Of a stretch of DNA of 64,000 nt, positions 50,883 to 61,120 are shown piece by piece. Numbering within the stretch: the stretch's first letter is position 1; the number at the start of each line of letters is the position of its first letter. The notes beneath the pieces were generated by a model. It saw nothing but the letters and a program-made list of their open reading frames with translations. It made no database searches and was not told where the DNA came from. The DNA is from Rhodoblastus acidophilus. Its GTDB lineage: Bacteria > Pseudomonadota > Alphaproteobacteria > Rhizobiales > Beijerinckiaceae. The DNA lies in NCBI RefSeq assembly GCF_900187365.1, contig NZ_FYDG01000007.1:94190-158189 (forward strand). The letters run 5' to 3'. Both the position numbers and the translations under genes were made by a program.

Positions 50883-51428
50883 ATGTCCCGGACCTGGTTC
50901 GCCTTCATTCCCAACCTGATCAGCCTGGCGCGGCTGGTGCTCGCGCCGCTCTCGGTGGAGATGATCATCGAGCGTCGCTGGCAGGAGGCGCTGGCGATCT
51001 TCGTGGTGGCCGGTCTGTCCGACGCGCTGGACGGCTGGATCGCCCGGCGCTTCGACCTGCGCTCGGAACTGGGCGCCTATCTCGACGCCCTCGCCGACAA
51101 GGCGCTGTTGGTGTGCAATTACATCACGCTGGCGTCGATCGGCCAGGCGCCGCTGTTCCTGGTGCTGCTGGTGGTGACGCGCGACCTGTTGATAGTGGGC
51201 GCCGTTTTGCTGTGCTGGCTGCTCGACAAGCCGATGACCATCAGCCCGCATGTGCTGTCCAAAGCCAATACGGCGGCGCAGATCGCCTTTGTCGCGCTGC
51301 TGTTGGGCTCGCTGGCGTTCGGGTTGCCGACGCCGTGGTTCGCCGCCGGCGTCTGGCTGGTGGCGGCATTGACCTTGGCCTCGCTCGCGGCCTATTTCAG
51401 GAGGTGGGTCGCGCATATGACTGCGTGA
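50883..51428 (+). CDS. CDP-alcohol phosphatidyltransferase family protein
   Basis: The about 181-residue membrane enzyme carries the family motif D-G-x2-A-R-x8-G-x3-D-x3-D as DGWIARRFDLRSELGAYLDA, then LADK. It is flanked by hydrophobic helices (IPNLISLARLVLAPLSVEMI, LVVTRDLLIVGAVLLCWLL). Such enzymes make phosphatidylglycerol-phosphate, cardiolipin or related lipids from CDP-diacylglycerol. The acceptor is not clear from sequence. ATG at 50883 is preferred; GTG at 50862 is possible. Confidence 0.9.
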   Translation: MSRTWFAFIPNLISLARLVLAPLSVEMIIERRWQEALAIFVVAGLSDALDGWIARRFDLRSELGAYLDALADKALLVCNYITLASIGQAPLFLVLLVVTRDLLIVGAVLLCWLLDKPMTISPHVLSKANTAAQIAFVALLLGSLAFGLPTPWFAAGVWLVAALTLASLAAYFRRWVAHMTA

Positions 51429-51452
51429 CGTCCGCTCGTCGAGGGCTGACTC

Positions 51453-52559
51453 ATGCGCATTGAATGGCAGGTGGCGTTCTGGTTGCTGATGCTGGTGCTG
51501 GCCAGCCTCGGCCTCTACATGTTCGCCAGCGTGCTGGCGCCCTTCGTCGCCGCGCTGATCCTTGGCTATGTGCTCGACCCCGTCGCCGACCGGTTGCAGA
51601 AACTCGGCCTCAACCGCCTCAGCGCGACGCTGGTGATCGTGGCGGGCTTCGTGGTGGTGCTGACCATCGTGCTGCTGGTGCTGGCGCCCGTGCTGGGGCG
51701 GCAGGTGGTCGGCTTCGCGGAAAGTCTGCCGGTCTATGCCGCGCGGCTTCAGACCCTGAGCACGGAGCAGGCCGCCGACCTCTTGCAGAAATATGGCGGC
51801 GACTGGCTGCAGAAGTTCGGCGTCGACGGCGCCAGCGCCACCGAAACCATTCAGAAATCCCTGGGCAATTTCGTCGGCCAGGGCGTGCAATGGGCCGGCA
51901 ATTTCCTCAAGAGCATCTGGTCGGGCGGCCAGGCGCTGGTCGGCATCGTCACGCTGACGGTGATCACGCCGGTCGTCACCTTCTACCTGCTGCTGGATTG
52001 GGACGAGATGATCGCCGTGCTGCGCAGTCTGGTGCCGCCGCGCCATCGCGCCACGGTGATCGAGATCGCCGGCGACATCGACCGCGCCCTCAGCGGTTTT
52101 CTGCGCGGGCAGTCGCTGGTCTGCCTGTTCCTTGGCTTGTGGTACGGCGTCGGCCTGTCGATGATCGGCCTCAATTTCGGCTTTCTGATCGGGACGTCGG
52201 CGGGCCTGCTCAGCTTCATTCCCTATGTCGGCTCGCTCACCGCGCTGGTGTTTTCCGCCGTGGTGGCCATCGTCCAGGGCTGGCCGGGCGTCGGGCTGTT
52301 CGGCGAGGCCATGGCGGTGGTGGTGGTCGGCCAATTCCTCGAGGGCAATTTCCTCACGCCCAAACTGGTCGGCGAGTCGGTCGGGCTGCATCCGGTCTGG
52401 CTGATCTTCGCCTTGCTGGCGTTTGGCAGCCTGTTCGGCTTCGCCGGCATGATCCTCGCCGTCCCCGCGGCGGCGGCCGCGGGCGTTCTCGTGCGTTTCG
52501 CGGCGCGGCGCTACAAGCAAAGCGCGCTGTTTCACGGCATGGATCTCGATCCGACATGA
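51453..52559 (+). CDS. AI-2E family transporter (PerM-like)
   Basis: The 368-residue protein has about eight helices in the AI-2E layout: WLLMLVLASLGLYMFASVLA at the N-terminus, a helical periplasmic region (about residues 90-150), and LLVCLFLGLWYGVGLSM-like and FLIGTSAGLLSFIPYVGSLT. The tail is LEGNFLTPKLVGESVGLHPV, then WLIFALLAFGSLFG. Family members include TqsA and sodium/proton antiporters; substrate unknown. Its stop overlaps the hdaA start (ATGA), a gene order conserved in Rhizobiales. Confidence 0.92.
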   Translation: MRIEWQVAFWLLMLVLASLGLYMFASVLAPFVAALILGYVLDPVADRLQKLGLNRLSATLVIVAGFVVVLTIVLLVLAPVLGRQVVGFAESLPVYAARLQTLSTEQAADLLQKYGGDWLQKFGVDGASATETIQKSLGNFVGQGVQWAGNFLKSIWSGGQALVGIVTLTVITPVVTFYLLLDWDEMIAVLRSLVPPRHRATVIEIAGDIDRALSGFLRGQSLVCLFLGLWYGVGLSMIGLNFGFLIGTSAGLLSFIPYVGSLTALVFSAVVAIVQGWPGVGLFGEAMAVVVVGQFLEGNFLTPKLVGESVGLHPVWLIFALLAFGSLFGFAGMILAVPAAAAAGVLVRFAARRYKQSALFHGMDLDPT

Positions 52560-53242
52560 CCCGCCAATTGCCGCTGGATCTGGCGCTGTCGCCCCGGTTC
52601 GGCGAACAGGATTTCCTTGAAAGCCCCTGCAACGCCGAGGCCCTGGCGCTGGTGCGGCTGTGGCCCGACTGGCCGCGCCGGATGCTGCTCCTCACCGGCC
52701 CTTCGGGCGCGGGCAAGAGCCATCTCGGCGCCATTTGGGCGGCGCGGGCGGGCGCGCGGATTTTTCAGGGCCGCGACATGGACGCCGCCAGCCCGCCGCT
52801 CCTCGCCGGAGAAGGGGCGCTGCTGTTGGAGGACGCCGAGAACGCGCCGGAAAAGGAGCTGTTCCACCTGCTCAACCTGTTCATGGAAAGCGGCGCCGGG
52901 CTGATGCTGACGGCGGCGCGCGCGCCCGATCTTTGGGGCGTGCGGACGCCGGATCTGCTGTCGCGCCTGCGCCGGATGCCGCAGGCGCAGATCGCCGCGC
53001 CCGACGAAGCGTTTTTGCACGCGATTCTGGTCAAACTGTTCGACGATCGGCAAATTCGCGTCGACGCCGCCACCATCGCCTATCTGGCCGCGCGCATGGA
53101 GCGGTCGCTCGCCGCCTGCGGCGAACTGGTGTGCGCGCTCGACCGCGAGGCTTTGGCGCGGGGGCGGGCGGTGACGCGCGCCTTCGCCGGCGAATTTTTG
53201 CGCGCCCATCCGCAATTTGGCGGCGAAGACGAGGAATTATGA
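52556..53242 (+). CDS. hdaA: DnaA-related regulatory ATPase HdaA
   Basis: The 228-residue protein is DnaA-like but lacks the DNA-binding domain IV. It begins [20 protein letters not shown] with the QL.LDL clamp-binding motif. The AAA+ core follows with Walker [19 protein letters not shown], a modified Walker [21 protein letters not shown] and [20 protein letters not shown]. HdaA bound to the sliding clamp stimulates ATP hydrolysis by DnaA to prevent re-initiation. Start overlaps the AI-2E stop. ppk1 follows. Confidence 0.93.
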   Translation: MTRQLPLDLALSPRFGEQDFLESPCNAEALALVRLWPDWPRRMLLLTGPSGAGKSHLGAIWAARAGARIFQGRDMDAASPPLLAGEGALLLEDAENAPEKELFHLLNLFMESGAGLMLTAARAPDLWGVRTPDLLSRLRRMPQAQIAAPDEAFLHAILVKLFDDRQIRVDAATIAYLAARMERSLAACGELVCALDREALARGRAVTRAFAGEFLRAHPQFGGEDEEL

Positions 53243-53321
53243 CACAGGTGAACGATTGACGCGTCGAAGGATGGGGAGACATTATGCCGCAGCCGTCCAG
53301 GCCAAACCGAAAGAGCGTGAG

Positions 53322-55538
53322 ATGACCGAGGCGATGGAACCCGTAACCGCCATGACCGAGCCGGCCGAGGCCGCGCTGGCGGACGAGAATCTCCGGCTTT
53401 CGCCCAAGCGCTTCATCAATCGCGAATTGTCCTGGCTGGAATTCAACCGCCGCGTTCTGCTGGAGGCCTCCAATCCCGGCCATCCGCTGCTGGAGCGGGT
53501 GCGCTTCGTGTCGATTTCCGCCAACAATCTCGACGAATTCTTCATGGTGCGCGTCGCCGGCCTGCGCGGCCAATTGCGCAGCGGGGTGGAGACCCCGTCC
53601 GACGACGGCCTGACCCCCGCCGAGAACCTGCCGCTGATCCACGCGCGCGTCAGCCTGCTCGCCCGCGAGCAGACCCGGCGCTGGCTCGACCTGCAGGAGG
53701 AGCTGTTCGGCGAGGGCATCGCCATCGTCAATCCCGACGAGCTGAACAAGGCGGAAAAACTCTGGCTGGACGACTATTTCTTCCAGCATGTCTTTCCCAT
53801 CCTGACGCCGCTCGCCATCGACCCGGCGCATCCCTTCCCGTTCATTCCCAATCTTGGCCTGTCGCTGGCGCTCGACCTTGAGGAAGGCGGCGGCCATCCC
53901 TTCCAGGACAGCGCCGGCGTCGAGCGCATGAAGGCTTTGGTGCGCGTGCCGCAGAACATCGAGCGCTTCGTCCGCCTGCCGGATCTGCCCGGCGGGTTCC
54001 GCCTGGTGGCGATGGAGACGCTGATCCTCACCCATATCCAAAAACTGTTTCCGGGCTATGCGGTGAAGGGCAAGGGCCTGTTCCGCATCGTCCGCGACAG
54101 CGATATCGAAATCGAGGAAGAGGCCGAGGATCTCGTGCGGCTGTTCGAGACCGCGCTGAAGCGGCGCCGGCGCGGTTCGGTGATCCGGCTGGAGACCGAT
54201 GCGCAAATGCCCGCCGACCTGCGCGCTTTTGTCGCGGAGGAGATGGACGTCGAGGCCGACGAGGTGATCGCGCTCGACGGCATGCTGGCGCTGAAGGATT
54301 TGTCCGAAGTGGTGAGCCTGCCGCGCGTCGACCTGAAGTTCAAACCGTACACGCCGCGCTTTCCCGAGCGCGTGCGCGAAAACGGCGGCGACATTCTGCT
54401 GGCGATCAAGCAGAAGGATCTCGTCGTCCACCACCCCTATGAGAGCTTCGACGCGGTGGTGCAATTCCTGATGCAGGCGGCGCGCGACCCCAATGTCGTC
54501 GCCATCAAGCAGACGCTCTACCGCACCTCCTCCGACAGCCCGATCGTGCGCGCGCTGGTGGAGGCGGCGGAGGCCGGCAAGTCGGTGACGGCGCTGGTCG
54601 AACTCAAGGCGCGGTTCGACGAAGAGGCCAACATCCGCTGGGCGCGCGACCTCGAACGCGCCGGCGCGCAGGTGGTGTTCGGCTTCATCGAGCTGAAAAC
54701 CCACGCCAAATTGTCGATCGTGGTGCGGCGAGAGAGCGGCGGGCTCGCCACTTATTGCCATATCGGCACCGGCAATTATCATCCGATCACCGCCAAGATT
54801 TACACCGACGTCTCGCTGTTCACCGCCGATCCCGCTGTCGGCCGCGACGTCTCGCGCATCTTCAACTTCATCACCGGCTACGCCGAGCCAGTCGGGCTGG
54901 AGCGCATGGCGGTGTCGCCGATCTCGCTCAAGAAAAAGCTGCTGCAGCATATCGCCGAGGAGGTCGCCCATGCCAAGGCGGGCCGCCCGGCGGCGATCTG
55001 GGGCAAGTGCAACGCCCTGGTCGATCCGGAAATGATCGACGCGCTTTATGACGCCAGCCAGGCCGGCGTCTCCATTGATTTCGTGGTGCGCGGCATTTGT
55101 TGTCTGCGGCCGGGCGTGCCGGGGCTGTCGGAAAACATCAGGGTCAAGTCGATCATCGGGCGCTTCCTGGAGCACACCCGCATCTACGCTTTCGGCGGCG
55201 GCCACGGCCTGCCGCACAAGAAGGCCTATGTCTACATTTCCTCGGCCGACCTGATGCAGCGCAATCTCGACCGCCGCGTCGAATCGTTGCTGCCGGTGAC
55301 CAATCCCACCACGCACGAGCAGGTGCTCGACCAGATTCTCGTCGCCAATATGATGGACAACCAGCAATCCTACCGGATTCTGCCCGACGGCTCCTCGGTG
55401 CATCTGGAGCGCGCGCCGAACGAGGAGCCGTTCAACCTGCATAAATATTTCATGACCAATCCGTCGCTGTCGGGACGGGGCAAGAGCTTGCGCGAGTCGA
55501 GCCCCAAGCCCTTGTTCAAGAAGCGCGAGCGGAACTGA
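53322..55538 (+). CDS. ppk1: Polyphosphate kinase 1
   Basis: The 738-residue enzyme polymerises the gamma-phosphate of ATP into polyphosphate. N-terminal [20 protein letters not shown], and [20 protein letters not shown] are diagnostic. In the catalytic domains, [39 protein letters not shown] (catalytic His region), [20 protein letters not shown] and [20 protein letters not shown] are present. Two start candidates exist: ATG 53322 (used, giving the normal short leader) and ATG 53271. It is directly followed by ppx. Confidence 0.94.
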   Translation: MTEAMEPVTAMTEPAEAALADENLRLSPKRFINRELSWLEFNRRVLLEASNPGHPLLERVRFVSISANNLDEFFMVRVAGLRGQLRSGVETPSDDGLTPAENLPLIHARVSLLAREQTRRWLDLQEELFGEGIAIVNPDELNKAEKLWLDDYFFQHVFPILTPLAIDPAHPFPFIPNLGLSLALDLEEGGGHPFQDSAGVERMKALVRVPQNIERFVRLPDLPGGFRLVAMETLILTHIQKLFPGYAVKGKGLFRIVRDSDIEIEEEAEDLVRLFETALKRRRRGSVIRLETDAQMPADLRAFVAEEMDVEADEVIALDGMLALKDLSEVVSLPRVDLKFKPYTPRFPERVRENGGDILLAIKQKDLVVHHPYESFDAVVQFLMQAARDPNVVAIKQTLYRTSSDSPIVRALVEAAEAGKSVTALVELKARFDEEANIRWARDLERAGAQVVFGFIELKTHAKLSIVVRRESGGLATYCHIGTGNYHPITAKIYTDVSLFTADPAVGRDVSRIFNFITGYAEPVGLERMAVSPISLKKKLLQHIAEEVAHAKAGRPAAIWGKCNALVDPEMIDALYDASQAGVSIDFVVRGICCLRPGVPGLSENIRVKSIIGRFLEHTRIYAFGGGHGLPHKKAYVYISSADLMQRNLDRRVESLLPVTNPTTHEQVLDQILVANMMDNQQSYRILPDGSSVHLERAPNEEPFNLHKYFMTNPSLSGRGKSLRESSPKPLFKKRERN

Positions 55539-55539
55539 A

Positions 55540-57042
55540 ATGTCTCAAGGTCAAGGCAGGCTGCCGGGCGTCAAGCCGGCGGCCATCGTCGATATCGGCT
55601 CGAATTCGGTGCGTCTGGTCGCCTATGAGGGCGTGACGCGCTCGCCGTCGCCGATCTTCAACGAAAAGGCGATGTGCGGCCTGGGGCGCGGCGTCGCCAC
55701 CACCGGCGAACTGGCGGCTGAAAGCATGGACCGGGCGCTGGCGGCGCTGCGGCGCTTTCGCAAGCTGTGCGACATCATGAAGATCGAGGACATCAGGCCG
55801 ATCGCCACCGCCGCCGCCCGCGACGCCGCCAATGGCCCGGCCTTTCTCGCCGCCGCCGGCGAGGCCATCGGCCGGCCGATCGAGCTGATTTCGGGCGCCC
55901 GCGAGGCCGAGCTTTCGGCGCTCGGCGTGATCTCGACCATTCATCAAGCCGATGGCGTGGTCGGCGATCTCGGCGGCGGCTCGCTGGAGCTGATCGACAT
56001 CAAGGACGGCCGGCCCGGCCCGGGCGTGTCGCTCAAGCTCGGCGCTCTCGCGCTGATGGACGCCTCGGGCGCCTCGCCCAAGGCGGCGGCCAAGATCGCG
56101 CGCGCCGCGCTGGCGGAGGCGGCGCCGCTGGAAGGTTTGCGCGGGCGAACTTTTTACGCCGTGGGCGGCACGTGGCGGGCGCTGGCCAAGCTGCACATGC
56201 ACCAGCGTAATTATCCGCTCGGGGTGATGCACGGCTATGAAATTCCGGCGCGCGACGCGCTGGATTTCGCCACGCTGGTCGAGCGCGTGGACTGCGAGGC
56301 GCTGGTGGCCGTCGGCGTGGTGTCGCAGCAGCGCCGGCCGTCGCTGGCCTATGGCGCGGTGGCGCTGGAGGAGATCATCCGGCGCGGCAAGCCGGCGCGG
56401 GTGGTGGTGTCGATCGGCGGCGTGCGCGAAGGCCTGCTTTACAACCAGCTCGACGCCGCGACCCGCGCGCTCGACCCGCTGCTGGAGGCGGCGCGCACGT
56501 ATAATCTGTTGCGCTCGCGCGCTCCGGGACACGGAGAGGACATGATTCACTGGACCGACGCCTTTTTCGCGTCGAGCCAGCTCAACGAGACGGCGGAGGA
56601 GAAACGGCTGCGCCACGCCGCCTGCCTGTACGGCGACATCGGCTGGCGCACCTCGCCGGATCATCGCGCCGATTTCGCCATGGATCTGCTGGCGAACACG
56701 CCGACCATGGGCGTCGATCATCCCGGACGCGCCTATCTCGGCATGGCCGTGGCCTATCGCCATATCGGCATGGAGGAGGACGTCAATCCGCTGATCCGGG
56801 GGCTGGCCACGCCGCGCCTGATGGATCGCGCCCGCATCATGGGCGCGCTGCAACGCGTCGCCTATATCGTTTCGGCCTCCACCCCAGGAGTGCTGCCCCG
56901 TGTAAAATTGACCTGCGCGCGCGGCGAACTGCTGTTGACCCTGCCGCCCGACCTGGCCGATCTCGCCGGCGAAAGGCTGAACGGCCGGCTCAAGCAGCTG
57001 GCGCGGCTGCTCGGGCGCAAGCCGATCCTGGCGGTGGCGTGA
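55540..57042 (+). CDS. ppx: Exopolyphosphatase (Ppx/GppA family)
   Basis: The 500-residue ASKHA-fold protein shows IVDIGSNSVRLVAYEG and VVGDLGGGSLELIDI (phosphate-binding loops), plus LISGAREAELSALGVIS-type spacing. A C-terminal HD-like helical domain follows (HAACLYGDIGWRTSPDHRAD). It degrades polyphosphate or pppGpp. It starts 1 bp after the ppk1 stop, so synthesis and breakdown enzymes are made from one transcript. Confidence 0.94.
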   Translation: MSQGQGRLPGVKPAAIVDIGSNSVRLVAYEGVTRSPSPIFNEKAMCGLGRGVATTGELAAESMDRALAALRRFRKLCDIMKIEDIRPIATAAARDAANGPAFLAAAGEAIGRPIELISGAREAELSALGVISTIHQADGVVGDLGGGSLELIDIKDGRPGPGVSLKLGALALMDASGASPKAAAKIARAALAEAAPLEGLRGRTFYAVGGTWRALAKLHMHQRNYPLGVMHGYEIPARDALDFATLVERVDCEALVAVGVVSQQRRPSLAYGAVALEEIIRRGKPARVVVSIGGVREGLLYNQLDAATRALDPLLEAARTYNLLRSRAPGHGEDMIHWTDAFFASSQLNETAEEKRLRHAACLYGDIGWRTSPDHRADFAMDLLANTPTMGVDHPGRAYLGMAVAYRHIGMEEDVNPLIRGLATPRLMDRARIMGALQRVAYIVSASTPGVLPRVKLTCARGELLLTLPPDLADLAGERLNGRLKQLARLLGRKPILAVA

Positions 57043-57938
57043 CGGACAGGCTGTCGCCGCGCGATTTGGCGCTCGCGGTGCTGATCGCGGCGCTGTGGGG
57101 CTTCAGCTTCATCGCCATCAAGGCGGGCGTCGCCGAGGCGCCGCCGCTCGCGTTTACGGCGCTGCGGTTTTTTCTCGCCGCCGTTCCCTTGGTGGTGTTC
57201 GTTCCCCGGCCCAAGGCGCGGCTGTTCGATCTCGCCGGCTATGGCCTGTGCATTGGCGTCGGCCAGTTCGGCCTGCTGTTCGCCGCGATCAAGTTTGGGA
57301 TGCCGGCGGGGCTGGCTTCGCTGGTGATCCAGATCCAGTCCGTCTTCACCATCCTGCTGGCCTGGGCGTTTCTCCGGCAAAAGCCGCGCGCCGCGCAAAT
57401 GCTCGGCGCCGGAGTCGCCCTGGCCGGGGTCGCGCTGATCGCGGTTTCTCGCGGCGCCGCTTCTCCCGTCCTGCCCTTCGTCGCCGTGGTCGCCGCCGCC
57501 GCGTTCTGGGCGGCGGGCAACCTGTTCTCGATCCGGGCGGGCCGGGTCCACATGCTCGGCTTCATCGTCTGGTCGAGCCTGTTTTCGCCGGCGCCGCTGC
57601 TGGCGCTGTCCTGGGCGCTGGAGGATCATTCCGCGATCGTCCGCGCCGTGACGCATCCGAGCCTGACTGTGTGGGGCGGGGCGGCGTTCCTGGCCTATGG
57701 CCCCACCATGGTCGGCTACGGCTTGTGGTCTTGGCTGCTCAGCCGTCACCCCGTCGCGCTGGTCGCGCCGTTTTCGCTGCTGGTTCCGGTGTTCGGCCTG
57801 TCGAGCGCCGCGTTGATCTTCGGGGAAACCCTCAACGCGGCGACACTCGCCGGCATCGCCGTGGTGCTGATGGGCCTCGCCATCGCCGTTTTTGCTCCGC
57901 GCCGCGCGACTGTACCAACGTCGACTCGCGCCGATTGA
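57039..57938 (+). CDS. EamA/DMT-family transporter
   Basis: The 299-residue protein has ten predicted helices in two EamA repeats (LAVLIAALWGFSFIAIKAGV; VVAAAAFWAAGNLFSIRAGR). LASLVIQIQSVFTILLAWAF and LVAPFSLLVPVFGLSSAALI are typical of the YedA/YdcZ-like metabolite exporters. The GTG start overlaps the ppx stop (GTGA). Substrate unknown; amino-acid or metabolite export is usual for the family. Confidence 0.92.
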   Translation: MTDRLSPRDLALAVLIAALWGFSFIAIKAGVAEAPPLAFTALRFFLAAVPLVVFVPRPKARLFDLAGYGLCIGVGQFGLLFAAIKFGMPAGLASLVIQIQSVFTILLAWAFLRQKPRAAQMLGAGVALAGVALIAVSRGAASPVLPFVAVVAAAAFWAAGNLFSIRAGRVHMLGFIVWSSLFSPAPLLALSWALEDHSAIVRAVTHPSLTVWGGAAFLAYGPTMVGYGLWSWLLSRHPVALVAPFSLLVPVFGLSSAALIFGETLNAATLAGIAVVLMGLAIAVFAPRRATVPTSTRAD

Positions 57939-57975
57939 ACATCTGCGGTCAAATACGACAAAACAGGGAGGCGTT

Positions 57976-58983
57976 ATGACCAAAGCGATTGTGGTGCAGC
58001 CGGGCGGCGGTTTCGACAACGTGATCGTGGAGCGGCGTCCGGCCTCGACGCCGCAATGCGGCGACATCCAGGTGCGGCTGCGCGGCTCCTCGCTCAATTA
58101 TCACGATTACGCCGTGGTCAGCGGCATGTGGGGGCCGACCGAGCCGCGCATCCCCATGGCCGACGGCGCCGGCGAGGTCGTGGCGGTCGGCCCGGGCGTG
58201 ACCGAATTCAAGGCTGGCGATCTCGTGGTCAGCACGTTCTTCCCGACCTGGCTCGACGGCGAGCCCGAGGTGGACGGCTTCGCCACCACCCCCGGCGACG
58301 GCGTCGACGGCTTTGCAAGAGAAGTCGTCACGGCGCCCGCGCGCGGTTTCACCCATGCGCCAAAAGGCTGGAGCGCGGTGGAGAGCGCCACACTGACCAC
58401 GGCGGGCCTGACCGCCTGGCGCGCGCTGCATGAGGAAGGCCGCGTCAAGGCCGGCGACACCGTGCTGGTGCAGGGGACAGGCGGCGTGTCGATTTTCGCG
58501 CTGCAATTCGCCAAACAGGCCGGCGCCACGGTGATCGCCACCTCGTCCAGCGAGCGCAAGCTGGAGAAGTTGAAGGCGCTGGGCGCCGATCACCTCATCA
58601 ACTATCGCGTCACGCCGGAATGGGGCGAGAAGGTGCGCGATTTCACCGACGGGCGCGGCGTCGATCACGTCATCGAGGTCGGCGGACCCGCGACGCTGGC
58701 GCAGAGCATGATCGCCGCGCGCGTGCACGGCCATATTTCGGTGATCGGCATTCTGACCGGCCTCGCCGGGGATTTCCCGCTGGTCAATGCGCTGCTTCGG
58801 CAGTTGCAGCTGAAGGCGGTGCTGGTCGGCAGCCGCCGCCAGCAGCAAGACATGATCCGCGCCATCGACGCCAGCGGGCTAAAACCGGTGATCGACCGGG
58901 TGTTTCCGTTGGAGGAGATCGTCGCGGCCTTCCGCCATCAGGAAAGCAACAAGCATTTCGGCAAGATCTGCCTGGAGATTTGA
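57976..58983 (+). CDS. Medium-chain NAD(P)-dependent alcohol dehydrogenase-like protein
   Basis: The 335-residue MDR protein has the GroES-like N-terminal domain (LNYHDYAVVSGMWG, IPMADGAGEVVAVGPGVTEF) and nucleotide-binding GDTVLVQGTGGVSIFALQFA. The usual catalytic-zinc Cys and structural Cys4 lobe are not visible, as in zinc-independent quinone/enoyl reductase-type members; substrate not predictable. The start has a GGGAGG site 6 nt upstream. Next gene rnd is convergent. Confidence 0.9.
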   Translation: MTKAIVVQPGGGFDNVIVERRPASTPQCGDIQVRLRGSSLNYHDYAVVSGMWGPTEPRIPMADGAGEVVAVGPGVTEFKAGDLVVSTFFPTWLDGEPEVDGFATTPGDGVDGFAREVVTAPARGFTHAPKGWSAVESATLTTAGLTAWRALHEEGRVKAGDTVLVQGTGGVSIFALQFAKQAGATVIATSSSERKLEKLKALGADHLINYRVTPEWGEKVRDFTDGRGVDHVIEVGGPATLAQSMIAARVHGHISVIGILTGLAGDFPLVNALLRQLQLKAVLVGSRRQQQDMIRAIDASGLKPVIDRVFPLEEIVAAFRHQESNKHFGKICLEI

Positions 58984-59013
58984 CGCGGCGCCGCCCGCGC
59001 CGCCGCGACGGGG

Positions 59014-60171
59014 CTATTCCCCGTCGTGATATTCCAGCGTCACCACGCGGTTGTTCTCGACGGTCAACGCCAGCTTGCCGTGCTTCAATTGCACGGCCTT
59101 GGCGCCGAACAACTCGCGCCGCCAGCCCTTGAGGGCGGCGATGTCGGCGTCGTCGTCATGGGCCAGCGCTTCGAGATCGTCGGTGGTCGCGATCATCTTG
59201 GCGGCGACGCCCTGCGCCTCCGCCACCTGCCGCAACAGCACTTTTAACAGTTCGACCGTGGCGCCGGCGCCATTGCCGCGACGCTCGCGGTCGATCTTCG
59301 GCAGGGTTTTGGGGTCGCGTTCGAGGCCGCGTTCGATCGCCGCGAGAATCTCGGCGCCGGCGCGCGAACGCTCCATGCCGCGCGGAAAGGCGCGCAGATT
59401 GCCGAGCGCGTCGGCGGTGCGGGGCGCCGCCAGCGCGAGTTCGGTCAGAATATCGTCCTTGAGCACGCGCGAGCGCGGCACGTCGCGGGTCTGCGCCTCC
59501 TGCTCCCGCCAAGCCGCTAGCTCCATCAGCACGGCGAGGTCGCGCGGCTTGCGGGCGCGGTGGGCGTAGCGCTCCCAGGCGCGATCCGGCCGCATCTCAT
59601 AGGAATCCTGGTTGGTCAGGGTGGCCATTTCGTCGGTCAGCCAATGCAGACGCCCGGTCTTCTCCAGCTTCTGCTTCAAGGCGCGATAGATGTCGCGCAA
59701 ATGGGTGACGTCGGCGATGGCGTAATGCACCTGCGCCTCCGACAACGGCCGCCGCGACCAGTCGGTGAAACGCGAACTTTTGTCGAGCGTGACCTTGCAC
59801 AGGCTCTGCGCCAGTTCGCCATAAGCGATCTGGTCGCCATAGCCGCAGACCATGGCGGCGACCTGGGTGTCGAACAGCGGCGACGGGATCAGCTTGGCGA
59901 GGTTCCAGATGATTTCCAGATCCTGCCGCGCCGCGTGAAACACCTTGGTGACCTTTTCGTCGGCCATCAGGGCGAAGAAGGGCGAGAGGTCGAGGCCGTC
60001 CGCCAGCGCGTCGATGGCGACGGCTTTGGCGTCGCACGCCATCTGGATGACGCACACTTTCGGCCAGAAGGTCGTCTCGCGGAGAAACTCCGTATCGACC
60101 GTCACGAATTCATATTGGGCGAATTCGCGGCAGAGATCCGCAAGTTCGCCGGAATCGGTCACAAGGCTCAT
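59014..60171 (-). CDS. rnd: Ribonuclease D
   Basis: The 385-residue 3'-5' exoribonuclease trims tRNA precursors. The DEDDy motifs are visible: Exo [21 protein letters not shown], Exo [20 protein letters not shown], and Exo [23 protein letters not shown]. An HRDC domain follows (about residues 205-290, [20 protein letters not shown]). Location near ppk1-ppx is common in Rhizobiales. It diverges from the SDR gene at 60324. Confidence 0.95.
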   Translation of the reverse strand: MSLVTDSGELADLCREFAQYEFVTVDTEFLRETTFWPKVCVIQMACDAKAVAIDALADGLDLSPFFALMADEKVTKVFHAARQDLEIIWNLAKLIPSPLFDTQVAAMVCGYGDQIAYGELAQSLCKVTLDKSSRFTDWSRRPLSEAQVHYAIADVTHLRDIYRALKQKLEKTGRLHWLTDEMATLTNQDSYEMRPDRAWERYAHRARKPRDLAVLMELAAWREQEAQTRDVPRSRVLKDDILTELALAAPRTADALGNLRAFPRGMERSRAGAEILAAIERGLERDPKTLPKIDRERRGNGAGATVELLKVLLRQVAEAQGVAAKMIATTDDLEALAHDDDADIAALKGWRRELFGAKAVQLKHGKLALTVENNRVVTLEYHDGE

Positions 60172-60323
60172 GAGCCTTCTTTAATCCAGCCAACCCGGCG
60201 CCGCCAAGTCTTGAATGCCCGAAAACGTAAGCAATTTGGCGAAGACGCTGCGGTGGGACGGACGGTGGACCTTTTGCGGCGTCAAAGCGTAAATGAAGGG
60301 CGTTTGCGATAGGAGAATTCGCG

Positions 60324-61109
60324 ATGAAGCTTTCGGGCAATTCCATCCTCGTCACCGGCGGCGGAACGGGGATCGGCCTCGGGCTCGCCACGGGCTTTGT
60401 CGACCGGGGCAATCGCGTGCTGATCGCCGGGCGCAAGCGCGAAACCCTGGAGCAGGCGGCGGCCGCCCATCCCGGCCTCGAAATCCTGGCGGCCGACGTG
60501 ACCGACCCCGATTCGATCGCGCGTCTGGCGGCGCAGGCGAAAGAAATCCTGCCGGACCTCAACGTGCTCATCAACAACGCCGGGATGATGCAGACCGAAA
60601 ACCTGCGCGATCCCGCCGCCGCGGCGGCGGCGCTGGCGACCGCCGAGGCCATCGTCGCCACCAACCTGGTCGGTCCGATCCGGCTGACGCTGGCGCTGCT
60701 GCCGCAGTTGATGGCGCAGGCCGAGGCCGCCGTGGTCAATGTCACTTCGGGGCTGGGCTTCCTGCCGCTGGCGCAGACGCCGACCTATTGCGCCACCAAG
60801 GCGGCTCTGCATTCCTGGAGCCAGTCGCTGCGCTGGCAGTTGCGCGCCAGTCCGGTCAAGGTCCACGAGATCGCGCCGCCCTACGTCCGCACCGGGCTGA
60901 CCGGCGCGCGCCAGGCCGCCGATCCCCGGGCGATGGCGCTGGAGGACTATGTCGCCGAAACCTTCGCCGCGCTGGAGGCCGATCCCGACGCGCCGGAAAT
61001 TCTGGTCGAGCGCGTGCTGCCCCTGCGCGAAGCCGAACGCCGCGGCGGCTACGACGAGCTGTTCGCCCAGTTCAACACGATGATGGAGACGGCGGGTCAC
61101 GACGCGTAA
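60324..61109 (+). CDS. SDR-family oxidoreductase (DltE-like)
   Basis: The 261-residue protein has SDR motifs SILVTGGGTGIGLGLATGFV (TGxxxGIG), LNVLINNAGMMQTENL (NNAG), and the catalytic Ser, Tyr and Lys in VVNVTSGLGFLPLAQTPTYC, then ATKAALHSWSQSLRWQL. YATK is written YCATK and HSW follows, as in DltE/YdfG-like members. The physiological substrate is unknown. RBS GGAG precedes the ATG. Confidence 0.92.
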   Translation: MKLSGNSILVTGGGTGIGLGLATGFVDRGNRVLIAGRKRETLEQAAAAHPGLEILAADVTDPDSIARLAAQAKEILPDLNVLINNAGMMQTENLRDPAAAAAALATAEAIVATNLVGPIRLTLALLPQLMAQAEAAVVNVTSGLGFLPLAQTPTYCATKAALHSWSQSLRWQLRASPVKVHEIAPPYVRTGLTGARQAADPRAMALEDYVAETFAALEADPDAPEILVERVLPLREAERRGGYDELFAQFNTMMETAGHDA

Positions 61110-61120
61110 GCGTCGCGGCC

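Noticed and set aside
53031..55442. 803-codon leftward frame opposite ppk1
   Set aside because: Mirror frame of a high-GC gene; ppk1 motifs are decisive for the other strand.
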